Part shown: piece after piece, positions 43,861 through 53,581 of the stretch
Layout: every line of letters starts with the position of its first letter
How positions within the stretch are numbered: position 1 is the stretch's first letter
From: Lachnospiraceae bacterium
Lineage (GTDB): Bacteria > Bacillota > Clostridia > Lachnospirales > Lachnospiraceae
Reading direction: 5' to 3'
Length of the DNA: 64,000 nt
Assembly: GCA_021202335.1 (NCBI GenBank)
Contig: JAJQDE010000006.1
Span: 26,928 to 90,927, forward strand
Translations under genes and position numbers: made by a program
Notes under the pieces: model-generated
Told to the model about the DNA's origin: nothing
Seen by the model: the letters and a program-made list of their open reading frames with translations, nothing else
Database searches by the model: none

Positions 43861-44652
43861 TTGATTACAGGCATGGGAAACGCGCAGGTGAAACGGATTA
43901 TCAGTCTTTTGCAGAAATCAAAGCTTCGCCGCAGCGAGGGCGTATACGTCGTTGAGGGCGTAAGGATGTTTTTGGAGGCGCCTTTGGAGCATATTAAAGA
44001 GATTTATGTGTCAAAAAGCTTTTTGGACAAGGCGAATAAGCAGTCGATTGAAAAGCTTAAGGCCATGCGCTATGAAACCGTTTCCGACGATGTATTCCGG
44101 AAAATGTCGGACACGCAGACGCCGCAGGGCGTGCTTTGCGTGATGGAAATGCCCGCTTATTCGCTCGACGGGATGCTTAAAAATGCAGGCAGCGCACCGT
44201 TTTTTATGCTGCTTGAGGACATACAGGATCCCGGGAATCTGGGCACGATATTCCGCGCAGGTGAGGGCGCGGGCATAGACGGCGTGATCATGACAGGCAA
44301 TACGGTCGACGTATTTAACCCTAAGGTCGTGCGTTCCACAATGGGCTCCATTTACAGAGTGCCGTTTTTGACGGGGCAGGATATTGCGCGGACAGTCAGT
44401 GCCCTAAGGGAGCACGGCGTGGCGGTGTACGCGGCGCATTTGGACGAAAGCGGGGATTACGCCGCCTGCGATTACGCGAGGGCGTCCGCTTTCCTGATAG
44501 GAAACGAGGCGCGGGGCTTAAAGCGTGAAACGGCGGGTTTGGCGGACCGCTGCATCAAAATCCCGATGAAGGGGCAGGTGGAGTCGCTGAACGCGGCGAC
44601 GGCAGCAGCCGTTTTGATGTATGAGGCGGCAAGGCAGAGAAGATACGCATAA
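43861..44652 (+). CDS. TrmH/SpoU-family RNA methyltransferase
   Basis: A 263-residue SPOUT enzyme that probably 2'-O-methylates rRNA or tRNA. It has an N-terminal substrate-binding domain (VYVVEGVRMFLEAP) and the three SpoU motifs: LLEDIQDPGNLGTIFRAGEG, LIGNEARGL and IPMKGQVESLNAATAAAVLMYEA. The TTG start at 43861 has GGAGGG at a good distance; an ATG at 43873 is less well placed. The exact nucleotide target (RlmB-like or other) cannot be told. Confidence 0.88.
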   Translation: MITGMGNAQVKRIISLLQKSKLRRSEGVYVVEGVRMFLEAPLEHIKEIYVSKSFLDKANKQSIEKLKAMRYETVSDDVFRKMSDTQTPQGVLCVMEMPAYSLDGMLKNAGSAPFFMLLEDIQDPGNLGTIFRAGEGAGIDGVIMTGNTVDVFNPKVVRSTMGSIYRVPFLTGQDIARTVSALREHGVAVYAAHLDESGDYAACDYARASAFLIGNEARGLKRETAGLADRCIKIPMKGQVESLNAATAAAVLMYEAARQRRYA

Positions 44653-44677
44653 TGAACGAAATGGAAGGGAGATTAAA

Positions 44678-45472
44678 ATGAAAATCGGTTTTATTGGTCT
44701 GGGGAACATGGCAACGGCGATGCTTGGCGGGATTATCGAAAAAGGGCTTTACAAAAGCTCTGAAATAATCGGTTCCGCAAAAACCGAAGCAACGGCGGAA
44801 AGGGTCGCGCAAAAATACGGGGTGGAAGCCTGTACGGACAATAAAAGGGTCGCAAAGAGCGCGGACGTCATCGTGCTTGCGGTAAAGCCCATATTTATGG
44901 AGGAGGTCATTTCCGAGATAAGGGACAGCGTGGATGAAAGCAAGCTCGTGATTTCGATTGCGGCGGGAAAATCCTTGGAATGGATTGAGGAGCGCTTCGG
45001 AAAGCCCATAAGGCTTGTGCGCTGCATGCCCAATACTCCCGCGATGGTCGGCGCGGCATGTACATGCGTGTGCCTGAAGCCGGACACGGGCAAAGAGGAC
45101 GAGGAGCTGACGCTTAAGCTGATGGAAAGCTTTGGAACGGCGACAGTGCTTCCCGAGCGTCTGATGGATGCGTTTGCGGCGGTTGCGGGAAGCTCGCCGG
45201 CATATGTTTTCATGTTTATTGAAGCGATGGCGGACGCGGCGGTGCTTGCGGGTATTCCCAGAAAACAGGCGTATGAGTTTGCCGCACAGTCCGTGCTTGG
45301 CAGCGCCAGGCTGATGCTGGAAACAGGGATGCACCCCGGGGAATTGAAGGATATGGTATGCTCGCCCGGGGGAACGACCATAGAGGCGGTGAAGGTGCTT
45401 GAGGAGCAGGGGATGCGCGCGGCAGTGATTGACGCAATCGGGGCGTGCGTGGAAAAAAGCAGGCTTCTGTAG
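44678..45472 (+). CDS. proC: Pyrroline-5-carboxylate reductase
   Basis: Final enzyme of proline synthesis, reducing pyrroline-5-carboxylate with NAD(P)H, of 264 residues. The Rossmann start KIGFIGLGNMATAMLGGI and the C-terminal signature DMVCSPGGTTIEAVKVLEE are intact. ATG 44678 follows GAAGGGAG; an in-frame ATG at 44621 lies inside the preceding gene. It is likely co-transcribed with the SpoU gene. Confidence 0.96.
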   Translation: MKIGFIGLGNMATAMLGGIIEKGLYKSSEIIGSAKTEATAERVAQKYGVEACTDNKRVAKSADVIVLAVKPIFMEEVISEIRDSVDESKLVISIAAGKSLEWIEERFGKPIRLVRCMPNTPAMVGAACTCVCLKPDTGKEDEELTLKLMESFGTATVLPERLMDAFAAVAGSSPAYVFMFIEAMADAAVLAGIPRKQAYEFAAQSVLGSARLMLETGMHPGELKDMVCSPGGTTIEAVKVLEEQGMRAAVIDAIGACVEKSRLL

Positions 45473-45763
45473 GAACGCTGCTCCGGATGATTCTTTGTTG
45501 AAAATTCGCGGTATATAGGGCGATGCGTAAGGCAAATTTGGCAAATATTACCCGGATTTTTCATTTTTACCAAAATTATTTCCAAATTTTAGTAAATTTT
45601 TGATGAGTTTATCAGAGTCTGTGGCTTGACAAGTCGCAGGCTCTTTGCTATTATATAAAAATCGTAACAGATGTTAATAATTATGTAACATTTGTCGCAA
45701 AAAAGTAAGAGACTTGAAAAAATGATGAAAAGGTTTCTTGCAGGAACAGGAAATGGAGTAAAA
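45473..45763. other. Intergenic region proC to cell wall hydrolase
   Basis: AT-rich in the first half, with no convincing terminator for proC. The promoter at 45626-45654 drives the next gene, giving a leader of about 100 bases. No small gene was recognised. Confidence 0.5.
45626..45654 (+). promoter_or_regulatory. Promoter of the SleB-type hydrolase gene
   Basis: Perfect TTGACA (45626-45631), a 17-base spacer and TATTAT (45649-45654). Confidence 0.8.
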
Positions 45764-46936
45764 ATGAAGGCAAATTGTAAAAAGTGGAGATGTTTGTTGG
45801 TTATTACGACAGCAACGACTGCGATTACAGCTTTACCAATCAGCACAGTGCAGGCCGGCGCCGGCTCCACGTCTGAAAAGATGAGCGGCACATTCCTGAC
45901 GGCGGGTGCGGGCTTCACGTCTGAAAAGACGGACGGCACATTCCTGACGGCGGGCGCGGCGGATATACTGGACGCGGACATTTCAATGGAAAACGACGAG
46001 CTTAGGGCTTATATACAGAGCAGGACGGCTTCCACGCCGCAGCTTCGCCAGGAGGACGAGGAAGAGGAAAGCCTGCGTGTGATGGCAAAGGTAAATGAAT
46101 ACGTAAATATGAGAGCGGACGCCGACCAGGATGCGGAGAAGGTCGGTGTGCTCTATAAGGACTGCGGCGGCGAGCTTGTAGAGCAGAAGGGCGAATGGAC
46201 TAAGGTTGCATCCGGCGACGTCACGGGCTGGGTAAAAAGCGAGTACCTGTATTTCGGAAACGAAGCGCAGGAGCTTGCGGAGGATGTGGGTATGCTTACG
46301 GCATATTCGGAAACGGAAACATTAAGAGTAAGAAAGGAAGCGAGCCTTGAGTCCGGCGTGCTCGGGCTTTTGGCTAACGGAGAAGCGATAGAGGCAATCG
46401 CCGAGGAGGGCGATTGGGTGAAAGTAAGCTACGAGGGAAGCACCGGATATGTGTCCGCAGATTATGTCAATGTAGTGTTTGACATTGATACGGCGGAGTC
46501 GATGGCGGAAATCGAGGCAAGAGAGGCGGCTGCTAAGGCACAGGCGGAAGCGGAGGCGCAGGCAAAGAGAAACGCGCAGAAGGAGGCGGTGCTTGCATCC
46601 GCATCTGAGGTTGAGATTCTTGCAGCGCTGATACAGTGCGAGGCAGGCGGCGAATCCTATGAGGGACAGGTGGCGGTAGGCTCCGTGGTAATGAACCGCG
46701 TAAGAAGCGCCGGCTATCCAAACAGCATTTCAGAGGTAATTTATGCGTCAGGTCAGTTTGTGCCCGCCGCAAAGGGAAAAATGGAAACGCTTATTTTAAA
46801 CGGAAACATTAAGGCGTCCTGTGTGCAGGCGGCAAACGATGTCATTAACGGCACCTGCAATGTCGGCGATGAGCTTCATTTCAGAAGAAACAACGGCAGG
46901 GACGGAATAGTTATCGGAAATCACGTATTTTACTGA
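45764..46936 (+). CDS. Secreted cell wall hydrolase (two SH3 domains, SleB-type catalytic domain)
   Basis: A 390-residue exported protein. The signal peptide has a hydrophobic core LLVITTATTAITALPIS. Then come a short 16-residue tandem repeat (SEKMSGTFLTAGA / SEKTDGTFLTAGA), two SH3_3 domains (about 105-165 and 180-245: VNMRADADQDAEKVGVLYKD, RVRKEASLESGVLGLL), an Ala/Glu-rich helix, and a C-terminal Hydrolase_2 domain (EILAALIQCEAGGESYEGQVAVG, VVMNRV, DELHFRRNNGRDG). SleB-type domains cut peptidoglycan, but the SH3 setting fits vegetative wall turnover as well as germination. The start is chosen by GGAG five to six bases upstream. Confidence 0.9.
   Translation: MKANCKKWRCLLVITTATTAITALPISTVQAGAGSTSEKMSGTFLTAGAGFTSEKTDGTFLTAGAADILDADISMENDELRAYIQSRTASTPQLRQEDEEEESLRVMAKVNEYVNMRADADQDAEKVGVLYKDCGGELVEQKGEWTKVASGDVTGWVKSEYLYFGNEAQELAEDVGMLTAYSETETLRVRKEASLESGVLGLLANGEAIEAIAEEGDWVKVSYEGSTGYVSADYVNVVFDIDTAESMAEIEAREAAAKAQAEAEAQAKRNAQKEAVLASASEVEILAALIQCEAGGESYEGQVAVGSVVMNRVRSAGYPNSISEVIYASGQFVPAAKGKMETLILNGNIKASCVQAANDVINGTCNVGDELHFRRNNGRDGIVIGNHVFY
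45868..45963 (+). repeat. 48-bp tandem duplication within the hydrolase gene
   Basis: Two units in 48-base steps share CACGTCTGAAAAGA and GGCACATTCCTGACGGCGGG. It encodes a linker repeat just after the signal peptide and stays in frame. Confidence 0.8.
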
Positions 46937-46955
46937 TTGCAGCTTGTATATTTAG

Positions 46956-47007
46956 AAGGAAACGGATAGAAGCGTTTCTTGAGGGAAACGCTTCTGACCG
47001 TTTCCTT
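46956..47007 (+). terminator. Terminator after the hydrolase gene
   Basis: A long stem: AAGGAAACGG and AGAAGCGTTTC pair with GAAACGCTTCT and CCGTTTCCTT, followed by TTG. Confidence 0.88.
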
Positions 47008-47010
47008 TTG

Positions 47011-47030
47011 TCGTATAGGAAAGTTCGTCC
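47011..47030 (+). repeat. Dispersed 20-bp repeat, copy 1 (TCGTATAGGAAAGT core)
   Basis: Matches 51311-51330 at 18 of 20 positions. It lies between the hydrolase terminator and the argF promoter. Confidence 0.7.
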
Positions 47031-47036
47031 CAAGGG

Positions 47037-47065
47037 TTGCCCATTTCCCTGAATTGTAGTAAAAT
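47037..47065 (+). promoter_or_regulatory. Promoter of the argF operon
   Basis: TTGCCC (47037-47042), a 17-base spacer and TAAAAT (47060-47065). Confidence 0.55.
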
Positions 47066-47146
47066 GAGAGTTAAGTTTAAGTAACGGAAAGTGAAGGTTT
47101 GAAAGCTTTCAGCTTTTAAAATGTGGTCGTGACATGAGGTGAGAAT

Positions 47147-48139
47147 ATGGATTTGAAGGGACGCAGCTTTTTGACATTAAAGGATTTTACTCCGCAGGAG
47201 ATTATATATCTGATTGACCTGGCGGCAGAATATAAGGAAAAAAAGAAAAGAGGAATACCGCACGATACGCTCCGCGGGAAAAATATCGCGCTTATTTTTG
47301 AAAAGACAAGCACGCGCACGCGCTGCTCGTTCGAGGTGGCGGCGCATGACCTCGGAATGGGGACGACCTACCTTGACCCGACAGGCTCGCAGATTGGGAA
47401 AAAGGAGTCGATTGCGGACACTGCGAGGGTGCTCGGCAGGATGTATGAGGGCATTGAATACAGGGGCTTTGAGCAGACGATTGTGGAGGAGCTTGCAAAA
47501 TACGCGGGTGTTCCCGTGTGGAACGGGCTTACGAACGAGTACCACCCGACGCAGATGCTTGCGGATATGCTTACCATACGCGAGCATTTCGGGCATTTGG
47601 AGGGAATAAAGCTTACATACATGGGCGATGCGCGCTACAACATGGGCAATTCGCTGATGATTGCCTGCTCAAAGCTGGGGCTTGATTTTACGGCGTGCAC
47701 GAATAAGGAATATTTCCCGGATGCCGCGCTCGTGGCACAGTGCAGGGAGTACGCAGAGCAGTCGGGCGCGATGATAACGCTCACGGAGGAGACACAAGCA
47801 GGTACAAAGGGCGCGGATGTCATTTACACGGACGTGTGGGTGTCCATGGGAGAGCCCGACGAGGTGTGGGCGGAGCGTATAGAAAAGCTTTCGCCATACA
47901 AGGTGACAAAAGCCGTTATGGACAACGCAGGAGAAAAGGCGGTATTTTTACACTGCCTGCCGGCTTTCCACGATTTAAAAACAAAGATAGGCAAGGAGCA
48001 GGGCGGGAAATATAATTTCACCGATTTGGAGGTGACTGACGAGGTCTTTGAATCGGAGAGGTCGCTTGTGTTTGACGAGGCGGAAAACCGTATGCACACG
48101 ATAAAGGCGGTTATAGCGGCAACGTTGGGAGCTGTGTGA
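47147..48139 (+). CDS. argF: Ornithine carbamoyltransferase
   Basis: Converts ornithine and carbamoyl phosphate to citrulline, in arginine synthesis or, as a catabolic form, in the deiminase pathway. It has 330 residues. The carbamoyl-phosphate motif [16 protein letters not shown], the ornithine motif with [10 protein letters not shown], and HCLPAFHD are present. It is the first gene of a five-gene run (argF, birA, unknown, coaX, dusB). No arc genes lie nearby, which favours the anabolic role. Confidence 0.95.
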   Translation: MDLKGRSFLTLKDFTPQEIIYLIDLAAEYKEKKKRGIPHDTLRGKNIALIFEKTSTRTRCSFEVAAHDLGMGTTYLDPTGSQIGKKESIADTARVLGRMYEGIEYRGFEQTIVEELAKYAGVPVWNGLTNEYHPTQMLADMLTIREHFGHLEGIKLTYMGDARYNMGNSLMIACSKLGLDFTACTNKEYFPDAALVAQCREYAEQSGAMITLTEETQAGTKGADVIYTDVWVSMGEPDEVWAERIEKLSPYKVTKAVMDNAGEKAVFLHCLPAFHDLKTKIGKEQGGKYNFTDLEVTDEVFESERSLVFDEAENRMHTIKAVIAATLGAV

Positions 48140-49138
48140 ATGAAAAAGGAAGATATATTAAGACAGCTTCGCGAGACGGACGGTTTTGTCAGCGGGCAGG
48201 AGCTGTGCGCTCAGTACGGCGTGTCGCGCACAGCTGTGTGGAAAGCGATTAAGCAGCTTGAAAAGGACGGCTATGTGATAGAGGCGCAGAACAACAAGGG
48301 CTATCGGCTTGCCAAGGACACAGCCGGGATGGTGTTTTCAAAGGCGGCTGTTGAAAGCTGCATGGACACAAAGCAGATTGCAAGGAAGCTTGTCTTTCAT
48401 AAGGAAACAGGCTCGACAAATCTTGACGCGAAGGCTCTTGCGGAGAAGGGCGCGGAGCCGGGAACGCTTGTCGTGGCGGACATGCAGACGGCGGGACGCG
48501 GGCGCAGAGGACGAAGCTGGGATGGAGCTTCCGGGAAAAATATTTACATGTCGCTAGTGCTTCGTCCTGACTGCCCGCCTGACAAGGCTTCCGCGCTGAC
48601 GCTTGTTATGGCGCTTTCGGTGGCGGAGGCTGTAAAGGAGCTTTCGCCGGATGTTTCATGTATGATAAAATGGCCAAATGATATCGTCATAAACGGCAAA
48701 AAGGCGTGCGGCATACTTACGGAGATGAGCGCGGAGCCGGACTGCATACACTATGTGGTAATCGGCGTCGGCATAAATGTAAACCAAACAGAATTTCCAA
48801 ACAAGATAAGCGATACTGCTACATCGCTTTTTTTAGAGTACGGCAGGGAAATCGACCGCTCGCGGCTTGTCGCGGCAATCATGAAACGCTTTGAGGAATG
48901 TTACTGCCTTTTTAAGGAGCGATATTTGCTTACGCCTCTGCTTGACAGGTACAATTCCATGCTTGTAAACATGGACAGGCAGGTGCGGGTGCTTGACCCC
49001 AAGGGCGAGTATGAGGGCATTGCCAAAGGAGCCAACGAAAAGGGCGAGCTTATCGTTGAGCGCGCAGACAGCGGCGAAACGGTATGCGTCTACGCGGGAG
49101 AGGTGTCCGTGAGAGGCGTTTACGGGTACGCGGTATAA
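48140..49138 (+). CDS. birA: Bifunctional biotin-protein ligase and biotin repressor
   Basis: A 332-residue protein. Its N-terminal winged helix-turn-helix (ILRQLRETDGFVSGQELCAQYGVSRTAVWKAIKQLE) fits a DNA-binding repressor. The ligase core has ETGSTNLDAK and the biotinyl-AMP motif GRGRRGRSW, then KWPNDIVINGKKACGILTE, and a C-terminal SH3-like domain. It attaches biotin to carboxylases. The start abuts the argF stop, so the two are co-transcribed. Confidence 0.95.
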   Translation: MKKEDILRQLRETDGFVSGQELCAQYGVSRTAVWKAIKQLEKDGYVIEAQNNKGYRLAKDTAGMVFSKAAVESCMDTKQIARKLVFHKETGSTNLDAKALAEKGAEPGTLVVADMQTAGRGRRGRSWDGASGKNIYMSLVLRPDCPPDKASALTLVMALSVAEAVKELSPDVSCMIKWPNDIVINGKKACGILTEMSAEPDCIHYVVIGVGINVNQTEFPNKISDTATSLFLEYGREIDRSRLVAAIMKRFEECYCLFKERYLLTPLLDRYNSMLVNMDRQVRVLDPKGEYEGIAKGANEKGELIVERADSGETVCVYAGEVSVRGVYGYAV

Positions 49139-49171
49139 TGAACGCAAAAGCGCGAGTTTGGAGGTTTTGGC

Positions 49172-49534
49172 ATGAATGAAAACGATAAACGCACCGTGCT
49201 CTGCGGGGCGAACGCTTATGAACAGAAATATTATTTTAATGAAAAATTTAACGCTATCCCGGACTCAATTAAGGAGGAACTGCATATCATATGTGTGCTC
49301 TTTACCGAGGAGGCGGGCGGCGTTTTTACCATTGTGTTTGAGGAGGATGGAAGCGTAAGCCTTGAAACGGATGCTTACGAGGAGGATATCCTCTATGATG
49401 AGATAAGCAGCGGTCTTTTGGTGCGTGAAATCAGGCTGCAGCGCCGGGAGCTTTTGGAGTCGCTGAGTCTTTATTACAGGGTTTTTGCACTCCATGAGCC
49501 GATAGAAGCGCTGATAAAGGATGAGGAGCAGTGA
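49172..49534 (+). CDS. Conserved small protein, DUF6145-like
   Basis: A 120-residue cytoplasmic protein common in Lachnospiraceae-type genomes between birA and coaX. Features: [20 protein letters not shown] at the start, a beta-rich middle ([22 protein letters not shown]) and a C-terminal helix ([19 protein letters not shown]). No catalytic motif and no membrane segment. Its stop lies two bases before the coaX start. Function unknown. Confidence 0.75.
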   Translation: MNENDKRTVLCGANAYEQKYYFNEKFNAIPDSIKEELHIICVLFTEEAGGVFTIVFEEDGSVSLETDAYEEDILYDEISSGLLVREIRLQRRELLESLSLYYRVFALHEPIEALIKDEEQ

Positions 49535-49536
49535 AA

Positions 49537-50307
49537 ATGGTTTTAGCGGCAGATGTTGGAAATACAAATATTACCTTTGGCGTGTATGACGAAAAACGGC
49601 TTGCAACGACCTTTCGGCTGATGTCGAAAACGCCGAGGACGTCGGATGAGTACGGTGTGCTGATTACGGAGCTTTTGCAGAAAAACGGCATTGACAGGGG
49701 AAAAATAGAGGGTACCGTCATTGCGAGCGTGGTACCGAATGTGATGCATTCGCTGGTCGGCGGCATCAGGCGCTATGTCAGTGAGCGGATTTTGCAGGTC
49801 GGCGCAGGAATAAAAACCGGTATTAAAATTGTGACGGAAAATCCAAAGGAAATCGGTCCGGACAGAATTGTGGACGCGGTTGCCGCATATGAATTATATG
49901 GGGGACCGGTGCTTGTGATAGACTTTGGCACTGCCACCACATACGATTTAGTTGATATAAACGGCTGTTTTTGTGCGGGCATCACCGCTCCCGGCATCAG
50001 GATATCCGCAAAGGCGCTTTGGGAGGACACGGCGAGGCTTCCGGAAATCGAGATAAAAAAGCCTGCCTCAATTCTTGCGCAGGAAACGATATCGAGTATG
50101 CAGGCAGGGCTTGTGTACGGTCAGATAGGACAGACGGAGTATATCATACAGCGCGTAAAAAGCGAAACGGGCTACGAAAATTTAAAGGTAGTGGCAACGG
50201 GAGGACTTGGCAGAATTATTTCCGGAGAAACGAGTATGATACAGGAGTACAACAGCTTCCTGACATTGGAAGGTCTTAGGATTATTTATGGTAAAAACAA
50301 CAGGTAG
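49537..50307 (+). CDS. coaX: Type III pantothenate kinase
   Basis: First step of coenzyme A synthesis, feedback-insensitive form, of 256 residues. Motifs: [15 protein letters not shown] (phosphate loop), [31 protein letters not shown] and [11 protein letters not shown] 49537 is favoured over GTG 49531 because GAGGAG at 49523-49528 gives eight-base spacing. It overlaps the dusB start by 20 bases. Confidence 0.95.
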   Translation: MVLAADVGNTNITFGVYDEKRLATTFRLMSKTPRTSDEYGVLITELLQKNGIDRGKIEGTVIASVVPNVMHSLVGGIRRYVSERILQVGAGIKTGIKIVTENPKEIGPDRIVDAVAAYELYGGPVLVIDFGTATTYDLVDINGCFCAGITAPGIRISAKALWEDTARLPEIEIKKPASILAQETISSMQAGLVYGQIGQTEYIIQRVKSETGYENLKVVATGGLGRIISGETSMIQEYNSFLTLEGLRIIYGKNNR

Positions 50308-51277
50308 TCGGAACAGACAGGTCAAAATCGGCAATGTGGTTTTGGAAAATAATGTATTTCTTGCACCGATGGCGGGTGTTACGGATTTGCCCTTCAGGCT
50401 GCTTTGCAGGGAGCAGGGAGCAGGGCTTTTGTGCATGGAGATGGTAAGCGCAAAGGCAGTGCATTACAATAACAAAAACACGGAGTCGCTAATGGAAATA
50501 CATCCGGACGAAATGCCCGTGTCATTGCAGCTTTTCGGCTCAGAGCCGGATATCATGGCGGAAGCTGCCGCGCGGATAGAGGAGCGCCCGTTTGCGATAC
50601 TGGACATAAATATGGGATGTCCCGTCCCAAAGGTGGTAAACAACTGCGAGGGAAGCGCCCTTATGAAAAATCCGAAGCTTGCGGGTGAGATTGTCAGGGC
50701 AGTGGCGCGCGCCATATCAAAGCCTGTCACGGTCAAAATAAGAAAAGGCTTTGACGCTGACAGCGTGAACGCCGTGGAGATGGCAAAAATCGCGGAGGCG
50801 AACGGAGCGTCGGCAGTGGAAGTTCACGGACGCACGAGGGAGCAGTATTATTCGGGAAAGGCGGACTGGGATATTATAAGGCAGGTGAAGGAGGCAGTCA
50901 GCATACCCGTGATTGGAAACGGCGATGTGACAGATGGAGCGTCGGCGGCAAAAATGCTTTCCGAAACCGGTTGCGATGCCGTCATGGTAGGACGCGCAAG
51001 CCGCGGCAATCCTTGGATTTTCAGGGAAATCAACACATACCTTGACACGGGAGAGCTTATGCAAAGGCCTTCCAACGCGCAGGTGCGTGATACGATTTTA
51101 AGACATGCCTCCCTCCAGCTTCAATACAAGGGAGCGTATACGGCGATACGCGAGATGCGAAAGCATGTGGCGTGGTATACGGCAGGATATCCTAATTCCG
51201 CAAGGCTGCGCAGAATGATAAATGAGATGGAAACGATGGCGGAGCTTGAGGAGGGGATTTGCAAAATCTTGACATAA
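50288..51277 (+). CDS. dusB: tRNA-dihydrouridine synthase
   Basis: An FMN enzyme reducing uridines in tRNA D-loops, of 329 residues. It has the TIM-barrel start [16 protein letters not shown], the catalytic Cys in [29 protein letters not shown] and IGNGDV, then [11 protein letters not shown]. It is DusB-like by pattern and overlaps the end of coaX. The -35 box of the greA promoter lies in its last codons. Confidence 0.95.
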   Translation: MVKTTGSRNRQVKIGNVVLENNVFLAPMAGVTDLPFRLLCREQGAGLLCMEMVSAKAVHYNNKNTESLMEIHPDEMPVSLQLFGSEPDIMAEAAARIEERPFAILDINMGCPVPKVVNNCEGSALMKNPKLAGEIVRAVARAISKPVTVKIRKGFDADSVNAVEMAKIAEANGASAVEVHGRTREQYYSGKADWDIIRQVKEAVSIPVIGNGDVTDGASAAKMLSETGCDAVMVGRASRGNPWIFREINTYLDTGELMQRPSNAQVRDTILRHASLQLQYKGAYTAIREMRKHVAWYTAGYPNSARLRRMINEMETMAELEEGICKILT

Positions 51278-51297
51278 CTGCCAAAAAACGCTATAAT
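51269..51297 (+). promoter_or_regulatory. Consensus promoter of greA-lysS
   Basis: Perfect TTGACA (51269-51274), a 17-base spacer and perfect TATAAT (51292-51297). The -35 box overlaps the dusB stop. Confidence 0.9.
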
Positions 51298-51310
51298 ACA
51301 TTAGTTTTTA

Positions 51311-51330
51311 TCGTATAGGAAAGTCTGTCC
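51311..51330 (+). repeat. Dispersed 20-bp repeat, copy 2, in the greA leader
   Basis: TCGTATAGGAAAGT followed by CTGTCC; 18 of 20 positions match 47011-47030. Here it begins about seven bases after the likely transcription start. Confidence 0.7.
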
Positions 51331-51381
51331 GGTGTTATCAGGTAACTTGTTATATAAAATAGTATGAAAGGAAGTAATTTC

Positions 51382-51873
51382 ATGGAAGCAAAGAAGAATT
51401 TATTGACGCGTGAGGGTCTTAAGAAATACGAGGATGAGCTGCATGACCTTAAGGTTATTAAGAGAAAAGAGGTAGCTCAGAAAATTAAAGAGGCACGGGA
51501 GCAGGGAGACCTTTCCGAGAACGCCGAGTATGACGCCGCAAAGGACGAGCAGCGCGACATAGAGGCAAGAATAGAGGAGCTTGAAAAAATCCTTAAAAAC
51601 GTTGAGGTTGTCGACATGGACGACGATGCAAACAACTTGGAGCAGGTAGGCTTCGGGCTTGTGGTAAAGGTTAAGGATAACGAGTTTGGCGATGAGATGG
51701 AATTTAAAATCGTGGGCGCCACGGAGGCAAACAGCCTTAAGGGTAAAATCTCAAATGAGTCGCCCCTCGGGAAAGCGCTTCTCGGTGCAAAAAAAGGAGA
51801 AACCGTGACTGTCGAGGCGCCGGCGGGCGATATTGAATACACGATTTTGGATATATACAAATCGGAGGCTTAA
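51382..51873 (+). CDS. greA: Transcription elongation factor GreA
   Basis: A 163-residue factor that rescues backtracked RNA polymerase. It has an N-terminal coiled coil with the acidic tip EQGDLSENAEYDAAKDEQ and a C-terminal FKBP-like domain ending SPLGKALLGAKKGETVTVEAPAGDIEYTILDI-type sequence. ATG 51382 follows AAAGGAAG; the in-frame ATG at 51364 lies before that site. It is transcribed with lysS. Confidence 0.96.
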   Translation: MEAKKNLLTREGLKKYEDELHDLKVIKRKEVAQKIKEAREQGDLSENAEYDAAKDEQRDIEARIEELEKILKNVEVVDMDDDANNLEQVGFGLVVKVKDNEFGDEMEFKIVGATEANSLKGKISNESPLGKALLGAKKGETVTVEAPAGDIEYTILDIYKSEA

Positions 51874-51887
51874 GGGGGAAAATTTCA

Positions 51888-53390
51888 GTGTCACAGGAAC
51901 AGAACAGCAATCAGGAAAATAACGGGCAGCAGGACGTAAACAGGCTTCTGCAGGTGCGCAGGGAAAAGCTTGCAACCTTACAGGAGGCAGGAAAGGATCC
52001 GTTTCAGATAACAAAATTTGACGTTACGCATCACAGCCGGGAAATTAAGGACGGCTTTGATGAGCTGGAGGGAAAAAGCGTTGCCATTGCGGGAAGAATG
52101 ATGTTTAAGCGCGTCATGGGCAAGGCTTCTTTTTGCAATATTCAGGATTTAAACGGAAATATCCAGTGCTACGTTGCAAGGGACTGCATCGGCGAGGAGC
52201 CTTATGCTGATTTTAAGAAATATGACGTGGGCGACATACTTGGCGTAAGCGGAGAGGTTTTCAAGACAAAGACAGGCGAAATATCAATCCACGCGGCTTC
52301 CGTTACGCTTTTGTCAAAGAGCCTGCAGATACTTCCCGAGAAGTTCCACGGGCTTACGGACACGGACACGCGCTACCGTCAGCGATATGTGGATTTAATC
52401 ATGAACGCAGAGGTTAAAGATACATTTGTAAAACGCTCCAAAATTCTTTCAAGCATCCGCCGTTACCTTGACGGGCAGGGCTTTATGGAGGTCGAAACGC
52501 CTATGCTTGTGTCCAATGCGGGCGGCGCGGCGGCAAGACCCTTTGAAACGCATTACAATGCGCTTGACGAGGATGTGAAGCTTCGCATTTCATTAGAGCT
52601 TTATTTAAAGAGGCTCATTGTAGGCGGTATGGAGCGTGTTTACGAGATTGGGCGCGTATTTAGAAACGAGGGCTTAGATACAAGACATAATCCCGAGTTT
52701 ACGCTTATGGAATTATATCAGGCGTACACGGACTATTACGGCATGATGGATCTGACGGAAAACATGTTCCGCTATGTGGCGCAGGAGGTGTGCGGTACAA
52801 CAGTTATTCCGGACATGGAGGAAACGATAGATTTAGGAAAGCCATTTGAGCGTCTGACGATGGTGGAAGCGGTCAAAAGATACACGGGAATTGATTTTGA
52901 CGAGGTTCCGGACACGGCGGCGGCTAAGCGGCTTGCAGACGAGAAGGAAGTACACTATGAGGAGCGCCATGCAAAGGGCGATATTCTGAACCTTTTCTTT
53001 GAGGAGTTCGTCGAGGAGCATTTAATCCAGCCGACCTTTGTAATGGACCACCCGGTCGAAATATCGCCCCTTACCAAAAGGAAGCCTGACAAGCCCGACT
53101 ACGTGGAGCGCTTTGAGCTGTTTATCTACGGGCGCGAGATGTGCAACGCCTATTCCGAGCTGAACGACCCGATTGACCAAAGACACCGCTTCGAGGAGCA
53201 GGAAAAGCAGTTTGCGCAGGGCAACGAGGAAGCAAACCACACGGACGAGGATTTCCTGAACGCGCTGGAAATCGGTATGCCCCCGACAGGCGGAATTGGC
53301 TATGGCATCGACAGACTGGTGATGCTGTTGACAAACTCACCGGCGATTAGAGATGTGCTGCTGTTCCCGACGATGAGAAGCACAACCTAA
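51888..53390 (+). CDS. lysS: Lysyl-tRNA synthetase, class II
   Basis: Charges tRNA-Lys; 500 residues, normal length. An N-terminal OB domain (AIAGRMMFKRVMGKASFCNIQD) precedes the class II core with motif 2 (YEIGRVFRNEGLDTRHNPEFT) and motif 3 (GIGYGIDRLVMLLT). The GTG start at 51888 follows AGGGGGAA. The C-terminus ends normally (LLFPTMR plus a few residues), so the element integrated downstream did not cut the gene. Confidence 0.97.
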   Translation: MSQEQNSNQENNGQQDVNRLLQVRREKLATLQEAGKDPFQITKFDVTHHSREIKDGFDELEGKSVAIAGRMMFKRVMGKASFCNIQDLNGNIQCYVARDCIGEEPYADFKKYDVGDILGVSGEVFKTKTGEISIHAASVTLLSKSLQILPEKFHGLTDTDTRYRQRYVDLIMNAEVKDTFVKRSKILSSIRRYLDGQGFMEVETPMLVSNAGGAAARPFETHYNALDEDVKLRISLELYLKRLIVGGMERVYEIGRVFRNEGLDTRHNPEFTLMELYQAYTDYYGMMDLTENMFRYVAQEVCGTTVIPDMEETIDLGKPFERLTMVEAVKRYTGIDFDEVPDTAAAKRLADEKEVHYEERHAKGDILNLFFEEFVEEHLIQPTFVMDHPVEISPLTKRKPDKPDYVERFELFIYGREMCNAYSELNDPIDQRHRFEEQEKQFAQGNEEANHTDEDFLNALEIGMPPTGGIGYGIDRLVMLLTNSPAIRDVLLFPTMRSTT

Positions 53391-53391
53391 A

Positions 53392-53414
53392 AAAGCCAGT
53401 GTTTATGCGGCTTT
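53392..53414. terminator. Weak hairpin after lysS
   Basis: AAAGCC pairs with GGCTTT across a short loop immediately after the stop. It is better as a terminator on the minus strand (run of T after GGC). It may be part of the element boundary. Confidence 0.35.
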
Positions 53415-53541
53415 GCGGCACTTGAAATGCTAGGTTGACATCAATTTGACATCAAATTTACATTGTATGATGTACTAATTTGGACTTAGATGGACAGTTA
53501 TAGAAAATAGAACCGTCAAAACTAAATAGTTTAATGCTATT

Positions 53542-53581
53542 AAAAGGACATTTTCCTAAATTACAGGAGAGTGTCCTTTTT
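53542..53581 (+). terminator. Hairpin in the leader of the element's first operon
   Basis: The 9-bp arms AAAAGGACA and TGTCCTTTT with an inner TCCT/AGGA stem, followed by T. It lies 45 bases before the first gene, so it may attenuate entry into the element. Confidence 0.75.

Noticed and set aside
53435..53474. Strong promoter of the conjugative element from the doubled TTGACA
   Set aside because: Spacing to the nearest -10-like TATGAT is about 14 bases from the second box, too short for a confident call.
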